Shown: positions 10,745 to 24,012, counted from the first letter of the stretch. The stretch: DNA of 64,000 bases from Welwitschia mirabilis (GCA_051453625.1 JBOZIK010000001.1:207895521-207959520); one strand, 5' to 3'. Numbers and translations are program-made. Notes: generated by a model from the sequence alone, not told the origin.

Positions 10745-13700
10745 GAAGAAGAAAATCCTCTCCCATCCTTAGAACCTAATCTTAAGAATCTTGAAGAGAG
10801 TGTTAATAGTTAAAACAATGAAACCTAAACCACTTCTTCCTCTCTTAATAACTTTAGACACCTCTATTCAAGTAATCCAAAATCAACTATAAGATATGAA
10901 GATAACCCTATTATTGAGTTAAAACTATTACCCAATGATCTTAAGTATGACTTCCTTAAAGAAGATTCAAATTACTCTATAGTAATTAGCTTAATCTCAT
11001 CTTCCATCTAAAAGGATGCCTTACTCAATCTTTTGAAAAAAGAGAAGCAAGATATTGGATGGACTTTATTATACATTAAGGGCATTGATCCTAGCATTTT
11101 CATCCATCATATCTACATTAAGAATAATGTCAAAATCAACATTAAAATCTAATGAAAACTTAACTCCATATTAAAGGAATTTATAAAAAAAAATGTGAGT
11201 AAAATCTTAGATAATGACATTGTTTATCCTATCTTTGATAGAAAGTAGGTAAATCCAACTCAAACAATAGTCAAGAAGGCTAGAGTTACATTAGTCCATA
11301 ATGGATACAATATACTTATGCCTACTAGACCTACTGTGAAGTGAGAAATGTACATAGACTATAGGAAACTTAATGTTATGACTAAGAAGGATTATTTCGC
11401 TTTATCATTTTCTAATCAAATACTTAAGTACTTGGCTAGCCACCTGTTTTACTATTTCTTGAATGGATTGTAAGGTTATAATTAGATAGAAATTTTTCTT
11501 AAAGACTAAGAAAAAACTATCTTCACTTATTCCTATAGAACTTTTTCCTATAAATGAATGCCCTTTAGATTTTGTAATGCACTTGCTATCTTATAATTTT
11601 GTATGCTTGGGATTTTTTTCAACCTTTTAGAAACTTGTATTAAAATATTTATGGATGGCATTTTAGTATACAAAATTTCTTTTGAGTATTATCTTTTAAT
11701 TCTTAAGCTTGTTCTTATTAGATGCACTAAAACTCATTTAGTTCTAAATTAAGAAAAGTGTCACTTCATGGTGAATAGGGCTATTATATTAAGCCACATC
11801 ATTTATAAGAATGGAATAAAAGTAGAGTCTATAAAACTTTATTTAATTGCTTACTTACCTACCCAATAAAAGGTTAAATATATTAAATCCTTCATTGATC
11901 ATGTTGGATACTATAGAATATTTGTTGATAGCTTTAGAAAGATTTTGAAACCTTTATGCAACCTTTTAGGTAAATATGTTTCTTTTAATTGGATCCATAA
12001 ATGTCAATAATATTTCTATTAACTTGAAATGAAACTTTGTTTAGAATTTATCATTCAACCACTCAATTGGTCACTACCGTCTAAGCTTATGTGTGATGCA
12101 AGTGACTACATAGTTGCTTTTATTTTAGAACAAAGAATGGAGAACAAATTTACAATAATCTTTTATGATAACAAAATCCTAAATGATAATTAATGTAATT
12201 ATACTATTACTAAGAAGGATCCTCTAACAATTATTTTTACTATAGAAAATTGAGTAATACCTTTTAATATCTAAGGCTATTATTTACATAGTCAATCCTT
12301 AGATATTTTATTGCTAAGAAATATTTTAAGCCTAAACTTATTATATGGGTTCTTCTACTACAATATTTTAACCTTTAAATTAAGGACAATAAGGATTTTA
12401 AGAATGTAATTTTTGATCATTTGTCTTGTATCCCTCATAATGACTTACAAGAAACCACTCCTATTAGTGATTCATTTCCTAATGAGTGTATTTTTTTCCA
12501 TCTCAAAAGTTCCTTAGTATGCTAATATTGATAACTATCTTATCTCTAGAATAGTTCCTCCTCATTGAATCCTTAATAAAAAATAAAATTCTTGAGTCAT
12601 GTAAAACATTTCTTTTAAGAGTACTCATACCTTTTCAAATACTGTTCCAATCAAATCATTTGAAGATGCATCACTCAAAGTAAGATTTAAAATGTTTTAA
12701 ACTCATGTTACTAAGAAACGTATGGCAGTCACATCTACTCTATTAAAATTTCTGCTCATATCTTACAATCTAAACTTTATTGATCTATCATTTTTAAAGA
12801 CTCATACATTTTTTTGTAAATCAGGTGAAAACTATCAAAAACTTGGGAGTATTTATAGAAGGGGCATGATGCCTTTGAATTCTATTTTGGTTATGGAACT
12901 TTTTCCTATATATGACATTAATTTCCAAGGATCTTACTCATATTACAATGATAATTAGTATATCTTAGTATGTATTGATTATGTCATCAAATGGTTAGAA
13001 TCCTATGCTTGCAAGCATAATGATGCTAAAACTATAATGGAGTTTTTCAAAACCAATATTTTGACTAGATTTGGATATCATAAATTCTGTATTAAGATGA
13101 TCTTAACCAAGTGTGGGATCACTCATAAGATTGCAATACTATATCACTCCTAGACTAGTAGATAAGTTAAAGTTACCAATGAAGAAATCAAAAATATTTT
13201 AAAGAAGGTAACGAGTTCAACTAGAAATTATTGGTTCTATAAACTACATGATATCTTATGGGCCCTTAGGCTGGCCTACCAAACTTCTTTAGAAATATCA
13301 CCCCATATATTAGTTGATGCAAAAGCATGCCATCTTCTTGTAGAATTTGAACAAAAAGCATATTGGGCTATGAAACACATGAACCCTAGCTTTGATATGG
13401 TAGGAGAGAATATACTTATTCAACTTAATGAACTAGAAGATATTAGTAATGGTGCTTATGAAAACATAAACCTCAACAAAGAGAATATGAAAAATCTTGA
13501 TAATCAACATATCTAATAATAGACATTTTAAGAAGGGAACTTGATCTTGTTATGTAATTCTTGGTTATATTTGTTTCCTAAGAAGCTAGTTTCTAATTGA
13601 TTAGGTCCTTATATAGTTAGGCAAGTATTGTATCATGATGCTTTTCTTCTAGAAAACCAAAAAACCCACTTTCAAATCAAAGTAAATGGTCATTGTCTTA

Positions 13701-13760
13701 AACCCTCTTATCCATCCCTTCTATCATCTTATGAGTTCATTAGATTTACCAATCCTAGTT
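10745..13760 (+). pseudogene. pol: E3 pol: reverse transcriptase, RNase H and integrase, decayed
   Basis: Domains in order: pre-RT linker with IELKLLPNDLKYDFL (about 10,915) and IGWTLLYIKGIDPS (about 11,053). RT follows from about 11,250, with MYIDYRKLN (11,350), MPFRFCNA (11,560) and the catalytic motif FMDD changed to FMDG (11,648-11,659), then KCHFMVN. RNase H begins near 12,060 with NWSLPSKLMCDASDY. Integrase starts about 12,640 with HHCC-region remnants; the core has IDYVIKW (12,976) and, further on, PYHPQTSGQVE decayed to a stop-broken relative. The C-terminal part reads ACHLLVEFEQKAYWA. A deletion near 13,080-13,120 removes the region of the second catalytic Asp. This is the only gypsy pol in the window with all domains. 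It is not functional. Confidence 0.9.
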
Positions 13761-15985
13761 AATGAACTTTCATATGATTCATGAATAAAGTGATCTTTTT
13801 CATTTTAATGATTTAGTAGAAGTCAGATAAATTTTTTTACCTTTTAAGAATAAGTCATATTTATCTTAAGTTTTCATTAAAGTTTTCATGCCTTAAAAAT
13901 ATCCAATTTGAAATTAACAAAAAAGGTTGATTTTCTTATTTGTGATACTTCTTTACTTTAAAGCATTTATCGAGATGAGATTATTTTTCTATTAGGCTAA
14001 TGAACCAATGATCTCCTTTCATGAGCTATGAATATGGAAATAAAAATAATAATAAAAAAAATAAAATCAAGAAAAATCTTGAAGCTCTTTTAGAGCATTT
14101 ATTCATAACAATCTCTATTGGGTCTAGTTAACTGACTGGGGTTCTGAAGGCCTATTGGTAATATAGATCTAATTATTCATTTGTCATACATTCAACTACA
14201 TCAAGGCTATAGATACTTGATGCCAACACAACACTAAATTATTCTTTTACAACATGTTAAATCTGTTAGAAGGAAGTATCAGAATACTAAATGCTTAATA
14301 TAACTGAATGCTTCTAACTTAGTTGCTCATGAAAAAGGAAGGAAAATGAAATGAATATAATATGGGATTTAAGGTTTCTAGTAGTGTGTTTCATTTAATC
14401 AATTATAACTTAAGGCTTCTTGACTACTCTTATCTTGTAAAAGTTTTTAACTTTTCTTTGTTTACATTATTTTGACAAAAGATTGACTAATACAAACTAA
14501 AATATATATATATATTTAAAAACATTTTATTCACTTAACAAGTAATTTTTCTCTATTTCATTTATCTTATTTACTTATTAGTTGCATGTGATCATCATAA
14601 TTTTAACCATTTCATCCATTTACCATGTTCACTAATTTTATTTTTCATTCATTTCATATGCATTTTCAATATAGCAAGTACCAAGAAGGAATACATTATT
14701 TTTCTTATTATGAGAACTCACCATGTAGAACTAAATCCTTTGCAAATGTAATCTAAACCATTGTTGAAAATTAAAGATCCATGATTTATCTTTTATATTG
14801 TCCCTGTTAGCACATAATATTTTGATTCCTATTGCATCACTTACATAAACATTATGAAATTTCTATATTGCTTTCTATTACTTGTTTCATGCCTAGTTAT
14901 ATCTAAATGCCTTTCCAATACTACTGACAACTATTATCAGTCTATTATCTATGTGTTTTTACATATGTTTAACTTTTAACTATGGTATCTTCATAAGATA
15001 CTTTGGACATTTAGATTATTAATGAGTTTGAATCTCATCTAGACAAGCCATCTACTTTCTTGAAGTATCTCCATTTCATCATACTCTCTCTTTTTTTACC
15101 CTTCTTTACCTATACTTTTTTAATTTTTTTACCTACATTGTAATGAAATTTTCTCTTGTTATAATGACTTTTATACTTAATGGAAAATCAATATGAATTC
15201 TTATTTCTATTAATTTAGTTTCTATTCTAAACTGATACAAAATTGCAAACATCTTAACTTAGTATTATGACTTTGTAACTAAATGCTCTTGATATAACTC
15301 TTAATAGAGCTAGTACTACTATCTTTTCTAGGTGATGCCATCACCCTATTTGCATAGACTGACCCCTATCTAAGTGAGATATTATGTGTTTTATTTTTAG
15401 TTTTTCTAGAAGTTAGTTCTACATTAAAAATTCATAGAAACTAACTCATACTCATCACCCATTTTATCATGCCTAAACCATTACATTTCGTCCTTCACTC
15501 ATCATCATTTTTTTAGTCATTTTCTAATTGTTTATGTATCATATATTTCATATTCAGATATTTAAATCACTATAGTGAAAGAGTATTTTTTATTAATAAT
15601 ATTTCTTTTTCATTAGTTTGCATTTTGTATTTGATAAGTTTATCATGCATAGCATATTTCATTTTTTGCATGATTATTTTTAGCTTATCTTTACTTTCAC
15701 TAGACCATGCATTATTCATCCCTCATTGTTTTTACACTTCATTTTTCATACCCTTTCAACTTTGAGAAGGAAGTTTAGCATTTATTGAAGTGAGTGGTAG
15801 TTGTACTTAAGTACTTGTCTTTCATGCTCTATTTTCTTACTTAAGTGTAAATTTATATTTAAATTGGCCAATTTTTTTAAATTCCTTCATCATTCCTTTC
15901 TTGATACTTAATTGATTTGTTTTGCAATTTTTGCTATGTTACATAATCTTTGACACATTTTTTTTGCTAAGGGACTAGTCAAAGG
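13761..15985 (+). other. E3 3' noncoding region
   Basis: No ORF was recognised. A block at 14,120-14,230 resembles the conserved 3' block of E2 and E6. A short (AT) run lies at about 14,501-14,513. No envelope-like ORF was seen. Confidence 0.55.
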
Positions 15986-16000
15986 TTTGTTTGGGAGGTC
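15986..16000 (+). other. E3 polypurine tract
   Basis: The purine-rich run ending TTGGGAGGTC lies immediately before the 3' LTR start TGATAACA. Confidence 0.7.
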
Positions 16001-17220
16001 TGATAACAGATAAAATTAACATTTACATTAAGAAATATATGCCTTGTTAGCATTCTTAATTGATCATTATATGCTTTTATGTATTTATTATACTTAGGGT
16101 CATATAAATCTAGTTTCACTAATAATATTCCTTAACACTATTATTTTGTAGGATATGTACATCATGTGGAGTATTTATGTAGAGGATGGAGGTGTACTAA
16201 GTATTATTAGTAGTGGTTCTCGTTTTAGCAGTAGTGACACTAGATACTATATGCAGAATGAAATAATACTTATGTTCCTATGATTCAAGAAATCTGACCT
16301 TATATACTTTAAGCATTCTAAAGAATGATTTAATTAGACCTTTTAAATCCTAATTATAAATTCTAATTCTAGCCTATAAATGCTCTACTTTACTTTACTT
16401 AAAGGTATGTTATAATTTTTATATTATATAAAGTATATTAAGGATTTATTCATGTATACTTTATAATCCTCCTATTATGGAGGGGATACCTTTCAAGCCA
16501 GAATAAGTATTTATGGATTATCATGAGTACTTTTCATGGAGTATATACTTTTATGTTTTTGATAATAAAGTGTTACATGTTATTTCCTTAGTGGATTATT
16601 TTGATATCAAGTTGTGATTGATATCATACTTGTTATGCTTAGGATTAACTAAGGTATGTTATTATTTTAACATCCTTTAGTGATTCTTCTTTCTAATTTA
16701 GCTTATATAATCTAACTATTTATTTGATGGATCTTAGGAGACCCCTAATTTTCATGCTTATAATATTCTTGTTATGAAGGCAAGGTGGCTTGGATACATT
16801 ACCCTCATATTTATGGTGGATGAGATCATGTCACTATGCTTGAGCTAGAGGTATATGAGCCTCATGTCTATGTGGATGAGATTATGTCACTATTCATAAG
16901 CTCTAGTAAAGCTACATGGATTTACTTATAGAAGTTATTATTTCCTAAAGTTATTATGCTAGTATTAATTCTATGTTTCATTCTTAGCTCTCTTATACAT
17001 TTTAAGTTACTTAAACTCATTATTATTGGGCTTACTTTATGGATAGCTCACAACATCTATCTTGTGCAATAATGACACTGGGACTATAATTTAAATGGAA
17101 GTCCTACTATTATTAGTAAAATTTGGGTTTTGTCATACATAATTCATATCCCTAGAGTAATATTACTATTTACCGTATATTAATGATAGACACAAATGTG
17201 GTCATATTTCATCACAAACA
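16001..17220 (+). repeat. E3 3' LTR
   Basis: Partner of 8,184-9,482. It is preceded by the polypurine tract and followed by TATCA, the probable target duplication. Confidence 0.9.
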
Positions 17221-17225
17221 TATCA

Positions 17226-17760
17226 CTAGGATTTTTCTTTTTCGTTTAAGAAGAACAACAAAAGGATTAACCTAAGAGTATCTGTGATGTTGAGAAACTA
17301 GGGTGTGATTGATAACATGCATTCAAATTATTTTAAGTGCAAATGCAGGCCTTCTATTTCCAAACCATAAAAATCTGGGAGGAGTTTGATAATGGATAGT
17401 TTAAAATCTAACCTACATTCTATTGGGATTGGATCATGTAACATGGTATTCCTAGGAATTGTGGCTAAAGGTAATCTCTAAGATGTTGCCTAGGGAAAGG
17501 ATTGTTGAGGAAATTTAACTAGTTTTTAGATATGTATTAGCTCAAGGTTTTAGCTAATTATTGATTTAAAGAATAGGCTTGCAAATTTTCTAATAACTCT
17601 TCATTAGAAAAAGATATGTTATTATAAGGAAGGTTTTAGAAAGAAGAATGTGCATTTAGATTAGGTTTTTATGGTTCTTATTCTCCTTGGGATTCTTCAT
17701 GTGATTCATTTATAGAAGGAGGTATTTATTCATTATTATTATTGACAAAAGAATCCATGA
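17226..17760 (-). pseudogene. gag: E2 gag, N-terminal part
   Basis: On the minus strand one reads LRDYL at about 17,480, followed by the segment LSIIKLLPDFYGLEIEG (about 17,400-17,350). This is the hallmark 'iikLLPtFhGLesEnPy.hl.eFe' of Athila/Tat gag. The frame continues through DTLRL and a broken LFPFSLKDKAK-like segment up to the E3 target duplication, and resumes at 8,178. The start is uncertain; coding resemblance begins around 17,700-17,760. Confidence 0.75.
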
Positions 17761-18984
17761 TATTGTTAGATAGAATTTGAACTAATTATCCTTGATCATT
17801 GCACATACAATTCTTGTAAAACATATAGGTTTTAGAGGAAGCCCAAGAGTAAAAATAGTTTTACAAGGATAATAGAGATTTTAAGAAAAGAATACAAGCT
17901 AGAAATCAAAAGAAAACTAGTGAGCTAGTTATGAACAGTAACATCATCAATGGTCTCATGATTTACATTTTGCAAAAAAAGAAGGAAGTTATCATTATCC
18001 TAGGACAACATGGTTAAGATTAAAGGAAATAGAAAATAAATAGTATAAAATGAAATGGTATAGAACTATGAAAAATTAAACCTAGGGAAAAAAAACCATA
18101 AATAATTTTTTTCTTTCTAAAAATATTTTTAAGTAGAACTAGAAACACATAGAAATCTAAGACTAACTACTTAATTAAAATTGCAAAAGAAGAAAAGAAA
18201 AGGAAAAAGAATCCTTATGGGTTTTCATCATTTAATGATTTTTAATGCTTTATTTAGGGTAAAAACATATAGAAAATTCGTTAGATCTATGATCACAAAG
18301 AATGATATAATATAATATTTATATTAGAGAAAAAAACTTAATAAAAACTTAACATAACTTAAAAAAAAAAAAAGACCAGTTTAGATATCACTAGAAATGA
18401 ACCAATACCAACCATTAGAAAGTATAGAAATGTAAAGAAAGATAGAAATGAAAGTAAGACCAATTTGGATAAGATTGAAAGGGACTCATACCAATCATTG
18501 AAGGTGGAAGAAAATCAAAAACTAAACTAAAATGAAAAAAATAAAAATATTTTATGCAAAATATAAAGCTATTATGCTATTATCCCTAGAAACAACATCA
18601 AAAGCTTATTGAGCCTAACTTTACAAAATTAACCAAGACTAATGTTATAGAAAATTTTTGGTATTGTTTATCCACAAACATAAATTAAAGTACTTTTATA
18701 ACTAGCAAAATATTCAAAATAAACTATGAATTAAGATTGCATTAAAAAGGATATCTAATAATGAAAGTTTGAATGAAACTAACTTTAAAGGAATAACCTA
18801 TATATTCTAACAATAAAATCTTAAATTTAAAAATATAATGAAAATTTGTAAATTAATCTTAAAATTATTAAGTCATTATTGCTTAGATTATTGTAATATA
18901 ATCTTATTCACCACATGAGTAATGATGATATCTCTTGATTACTTTAGTCTTTCACAACCTAATGCAAACATGGAAAGTAAAAAA
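17761..18984 (-). other. E2 leader region
   Basis: AT-rich sequence between the primer site and gag, with a poly-A run at about 18,358-18,374 on the + strand. No ORF was recognised. Confidence 0.5.
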
Positions 18985-19015
18985 ACTATTCCTAGATACC
19001 ATCAATCAGGATGAC
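18985..19015 (-). other. E2 primer-binding site region
   Basis: The reverse complement reads CATCCTGATTGATGGTATC and aligns without gaps to the E6 primer site region (CATCATTGTTGATGATAT from 54,419). Both derive from the tRNA-Asp-type site. It is strongly decayed. Confidence 0.5.
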
Positions 19016-19021
19016 CTATAA

Positions 19022-19781
19022 ACCAAAATGTAAACAAAATAAACTCACTTAGAAAATAAGAATACTTAGCAAACATGTAGCTTCATTCAAGCATGAAATA
19101 TACAATGTTAATTGCAACTCAAAATCAAGAACAAAGATCTACTTTATTTCATTAAATAATAATAATTCTAGTACATGTAATAAATAAAACTAATGCTAAT
19201 ATAGAATCATAAAGCTAACCTTAAAGCTAGGCTACCCCCAAAGGGGAAGCTTAGAAAGGCATACAAAAGATCCTACACTCTAAGGAATACAATGCTTTTG
19301 TGATAAAAAGATTATTACAAATGAAGGAACTTGGTTCTTTTTATAGTTTAAAATAGGGTTAGGGTTTGTTAATTAGGGTTTTCATTTAGGGTTTTACAAG
19401 TGATAATCTAATACTTTTATTGTTATGCATTTTGACTAAGTTTAATGATGTAACTAAATAACTTCATAACTGAAATTTGATTATTTTTCTAAGGATACTT
19501 TAATATGTAACATTTATAGATATATGCTTTATGAGTTTGGTAATGCTACTGATCTAGATGATGATGCTAGTGTATTCTACTATAATACTTCCATCTTTTA
19601 ACATACACTCTAGAATATAACATAATACCTAAAATCATCATGTGGAAATACATAAGTTTACAAATAACATTAAAAATAATAAAAGACATATTTTTATGAT
19701 AAATTAGTTAATTTAATATCTTTACTTAAGCTAAATTAACCTAATATACTTAATTTGAATGTCAATTTTTACAAGTTATTA
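19022..19781 (-). repeat. E2 5' LTR
   Basis: Partner of 2,283-3,067. Its U3 start on the minus strand is TAATAACTTGT at 19,781, where the partner has TGATAACATGT. A TATAAAAAG box lies at 19,337-19,345. Confidence 0.75.
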
Positions 19782-21290
19782 CCAAGATATAAAAATTTAA
19801 TGCATGTAAGTAATATTATTTAATACTATTATTATAGAAGAAAACACTATAGTAATTAATGTTCATTACTTGTTAATAAACATTATTATAGTGATCATGA
19901 TCAAAAGCCAAATAAATGGATTAAGAAATATATGTAGGAAAATCGTAAGAATAAGTAGATCCCAAAGTAATACAATAATGCTCCCTTACTTAGATAGCAT
20001 TCTAGGATATTAAAAAGAACATCTAAGACATAAATAGTAAATGCTTCAAATACATGGATGGAGACAAAACAATGTTTAGAAGTGTATTTGAATAAGATCA
20101 TGAAGTGAAATCCTTTAAGGATAAAATCAAGGTATAACTTATAGGTGTTAATACTATAGGAGGTGAAAACCATCTTAAGGTAAAGAATGTTTTTCATGTA
20201 GATGATGAGTTATAGCATAATTTGCTAAGCTTAATTAAACTATGTAATTCAAGTTTTGATGTTACCTTTTTAAAGAATACTTGTATTATAAATACCATTA
20301 CTCTAACAAAATATTATTTACTAATAAAAAAAAACAATGTGTATGTCATCTTGCTAAATAATAGTTTTATTAGTACTACAAGCAATGCAAATACTTCAAA
20401 AAAAAGTCTTAAACATATGAATGTGAGTTGATGCAAACATTATCAATCAAAAAACTCATAAGAGGACTTTCTAATTTTAAGAGCTTTGACAAATAGTTTT
20501 GTAATGTTTGTGAGAAATAAAAGTAGATAAGTGTAAGATTCAATAAGAAAACTTAAATAACTACTTCTCATCCTTTAGATATATTACATATAAACATAAA
20601 GAATCCTACATAAATAAAGTAGCTTAAAAGCAAAATATATCATCTTATTATTATTTATTATTTCTCTTGATTCACATGGGTAGCCTCCTTCCATACATAA
20701 ATGAAGTATTTGACTATTTAGCTAAGCTATGTACCAAGTTGTAGAATAATAAGGGATGCCATATAATGATCATCAAAAGTAATAATGGAGGAGAATTTAA
20801 GAATGCACATTTAGCGAGTCTTATGAGTGATACAAATTTCATCATTAACTATCTATAACAAGGATATTAAAATAGAATTTTATAGCTTAGTATATATTAA
20901 ATAGGTCAAATAAAAAATATTAAGAAGAATGTTACATGACCAAAAGTTATCCTATCACATTTGAACTAAAGCTATAAACACTACATGTTACATGTCAAAT
21001 TAACTTTTGGTAAGATCATTCATACACAAAACTACTTATGAGCTATGGTATGGTTAAAAACCCACCTATGTGTTACTTTAATGTTTTTAATTCAAAATGT
21101 TTTATATTAAATAAAATTAATTAGTTAAGAAACTTTAATATCAAGGCTGATAAAGATACATTCCTTACTTATTCTATGGTTAGCAAAACATATAGACTAT
21201 TTAACAAATGCACTTTCATCATGGAATAAAACACTAATCTAAAATAAATAACACTCACATGCAAAATTCTTTATGTCTACAAAATGATTA
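19782..21290 (+). pseudogene. pol: E1 pol: GAG-pre-integrase and integrase part
   Basis: This is the continuation of E1 beyond E2. Near 20,130-20,240 one reads IGVNTIGGENHLKVKNVFHVDDE, then HNLLSLIKLC, the pre-integrase segment of sireviruses (the run is cut here at stops). A weak LKHMNVS stands for LGHMNM (20,410). In the integrase core, SNNGGEFKNA (20,783) occupies the SDHGGEFEN position with Asp changed to Asn. Near 21,060-21,260 the C-terminal motifs CYFNVFNSKCFILN, FNIKADKDTFLTYS and YRLFNKCTFIME are clear. RT and RNase H should follow but are not seen; the sequence changes to noncoding at about 21,300. Confidence 0.75.
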
Positions 21291-22289
21291 AGAAAAGATG
21301 AAAAAAATCAAGGCATATCACAGAGAAAATTGGACTCTAATAGTGATATTAATTATAAGAACCTACTAATAGCTCCGAAGCCTTAAAGAAAAAGAAGAAT
21401 AGAAAAGACACATCACTAAGATATAATGGAAAACTCATATAGTAAAATTAAGATAAGAAAATCACTAAAAATCTCTGTGGACATAATACATACATATCTA
21501 GATTAGAACTTGAAATCCTTATAGATGATGATAATGAAGAAGAGTAGCTGGCAATAGTCATGCACTAAGAATTTGGAACTAGAAAATTTCCAAATAGGTA
21601 GGTTGAAATACATTTCTTTATCTTAAATTAAGTGGTTTTTACTGTAATGCCTTACTTTCCTAGAGTTTTCTTAAATTATTTTAAGATAATGTTTTTGTAT
21701 TACAACAAAATTTTCCTTTTTTAATGCATTTTACATGTAGACATCTTCCATGTTATAGACATCTATACATGTGACAGGTGTCTTTGAAAAATGTATACAT
21801 CTACTATTTAAAGTCATTTTTCACATTATATTTTCTTAAGATGTCTATTCTTATTTTTACCTATGTTTCATATTTTAAAAAATTTTTATATGGATGTCTT
21901 CTTTTTAGGTAGATGTCTCTAACCAATGAAAGATGTCTACGGTCAATTTTCTTTTTTTTTTTTGGTCTTTTATTTACCAATTTAACATATAAATATCCTC
22001 TAGTAATATATGTCTACTAGCTCTATATATGTCTACAGTCTAGGTAAGAAAAAAAAAAGTTGGAGTTAGACATTTAAATTAAAGGAAAACCCTCTTCTAA
22101 AATTATCATTTTATATCCTTTCAAGAAAGTTTTCTTCTCTTTTAAATATCTCCTGATTTGAGTTTGAAGAATACCTATAGTAGCAAGATATCTCTCATTT
22201 ATGCAAAGGTGTCATTTTGTTTTAAAAGTCATATATTTTAATTCAATTTAAGTATTGTGCCTCTTTCCTTGTTTTTCTACTTTGTATTT
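21291..22289 (+). other. E1 noncoding between pol and envelope-like ORF, with motif array
   Basis: The stretch 21,735-22,035 contains a dense array of AGATGTCT/AGACATCT-like motifs. E4 has a similar array at the same place between pol and its envelope-like ORF (30,420-30,670). Flanking sequence is AT-rich without coding resemblance. Confidence 0.55.
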
Positions 22290-24012
22290 TGTCAAAATGA
22301 TTAGGAGAAAAAGCATAGTAGGCTTCAAGGATGATATAATAGTATGAAAGAGCAATAGATCCTAAGGAAAATACCATTTTTTAGATATAAAGTGAAAAAA
22401 AAAGGTATTCTAGTTGGAAATTAGTAAACATAATAGTACAAAGAATAGTAGATTTCAAGCTAAGAAAAGAAGCATAAATTTGGTAGTTCTTTCAGAATTT
22501 GGAATGGTAAAAAGTTGTGTATCTTATTTAAAGCATTTAAGAGCCTATGGTTTTGGATTTTTACTACAAATTCCATGATATTTATAATGTAGAAAAAGAT
22601 TTTTCCATTTAATTAAGTAGTTAAACTTTATACATTTCTCTAGAATTTTTAAATAATCTACTTGGCATAGTTGTGTTAAATGCCTCATAAGTTTAATTTT
22701 ATCTTATAAAAGCATTTCTATCAATAAGAAAGTAAAATTAACTAGAAAGAATCTTACTACTCACATTTTTTATTGAACATGTGCAAGCTAGAAAACAGAT
22801 CAAAAATAAATTGCATATTTTTAGATACTTCTATATTGAATTTAGTGGTTTCCTATAATATTTTGGCTAGAGATGGTAGTTCTAGTTATTTTACAATTAT
22901 AAAAACATCTAAAGTATATTTATTATTGTTTTACAAACAAACAGATATTGAACTTGTTATTTCCATGGATATGATCTCACAATTTCATCATGTATAATCA
23001 TTTGTAAATCCATTTTTTATTAGTTTGTTTACTTCCAAACTTAGAATTCCTATTCCTTCTTACAACTTAGTTAGACTAAAGAAACTCCTATCTAACTTTT
23101 ATTGATAAATAAATAGTATCAAATGAAAATGGAAAGATAAAAGTCCTAAGGACTTAGCACTAAAAAGAGCTAAGTCATTTGGTACACAGATGTCTTCATT
23201 CGTAAAAATGAATCCAAGGGTAATAGCCAAGGTAGTTGGCAAAATTGAGAAAAATATTTTGATAATTAAGAAAGGGCAGGATAGATATGTAAAGGGAGAA
23301 ATCAATGAGGAGGAGAAATCCCTTTCATAATTAGAAGGAATAACTACATCCTTTTAGAGAAAGAGTAGTAAACATAATAAAGTGAAAATGGCATAAACAA
23401 AGAGAAGGAATAGCCTTCTATAGGAATAGCTTATGATTGAATATGTAAAGAAAATTCTCAACATGCATAGGGATGCATCATCTAAGAGGAGATTTAGGAA
23501 GTGCTATAAAAATTCTTAAGTATATTAGATGAATCATTTAGAGCCATTCATCCAATAAAATTAAGGATATGGAGATAGAAACATTAGTCATTAATGGAGT
23601 CATCATTATACATTCCTCCATCTCTAGTGCATGTACCCAAAATGACATCATATTCTACTCATAAGATTACATTTAGCATTTTTAGTACATCCATCACTCC
23701 ATAGACATACTCCCAAATGAGACAACAGGTAGCTCATATAGGTAGTAAAACATAGCATCCTTTAAGATCTAGTTCTCAATAGGAGACATAATCATCCAAT
23801 GATACATATCATGAATATTCTTCTAAATAGTATGATGGCACAAATGATAATAATAATGAAAATCAACCCTAAAGTACACCATTATATTTAGATGCATCTC
23901 CCAGTGATTAATGCTTCAATGAAGTTCAAAAGAGGACTAAAGTAAAAATAGAATAATAAATAAGATGTGATAAAAAAGAGAAGAAGGCATTTATAGAGAG
24001 AGTAAGATTGTA
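22290..24012 (+). pseudogene. E1 envelope-like 3' ORF of sirevirus type, decayed
   Basis: A weak but extended coding signal. It starts near MIRRKSIVGF (22,291) and runs through SINLVVLSEFGMVK (about 22,470). It includes an open 74-codon piece at 22,773-22,997 whose arrangement (a hydrophobic 'lvsynil.r.gs.syft', then a leucine-rich segment ending in a methionine pair) matches the plant envelope-like protein of sireviruses. Its last part, about 23,800-24,000, is rich in Asn, Gln, Ser and charged residues. In this family the ORF lies between pol and the 3' LTR, as here: the polypurine tract is 360 bp downstream. Function in this family is inferred only from position. Many stops are present. Confidence 0.5.

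Larger units (their letters stand above)
8179..17225 (+). mobile_element. E3: Athila-type Ty3/gypsy element with target duplication
   Basis: The element itself is 8,184-17,220. It is flanked by the probable 5-bp duplication TATAA (8,179-8,183) and TATCA (17,221-17,225), one mismatch apart. LTRs are 8,184-9,482 and 16,001-17,220, with a tRNA-Asp-like primer site and a polypurine tract in the expected places. Pol is recognisable throughout, but no gag or protease is. The insertion is in the gag of E2, whose halves rejoin across it on the opposite strand. Confidence 0.85.
2283..19781 (-). mobile_element. E2: Athila/Tat-like Ty3/gypsy element, pol-less, with E3 nested inside
   Basis: On the minus strand, from right to left: 5' LTR (19,022-19,781), tRNA-Asp-like primer site (about 19,010), leader, gag N-part (17,226-17,760), [E3 insertion], gag C-part, protease, conserved 3' noncoding block, an unidentified ORF, polypurine tract (3,068-3,083) and 3' LTR (2,283-3,067). 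RT, RNase H and integrase are absent; only the short pre-RT linker remains. The left boundary is uncertain by about 15 bp, and no clean target duplication was found. E6 is a second copy of the same family. Confidence 0.75.

Noticed and set aside
12722-12958. 78-codon + strand frame as a separate gene
   Set aside because: Part of E3 pol: it overlaps the integrase N-terminal region, including the RGMMPLN segment.
17376-17400. Polypurine tract plus LTR start (GGGAGGAGTTTGATAATGG) on the + strand
   Set aside because: The minus strand reads as the conserved gag segment 'SIIKLLPDF' of E2, and no LTR follows.
19901-20197. 98-codon minus-strand frame
   Set aside because: Antisense to the E1 pre-integrase coding sequence on the + strand.
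22773-22997. 74-codon frame as an independent host gene
   Set aside because: It fits as an open piece of the E1 envelope-like ORF in the expected position.
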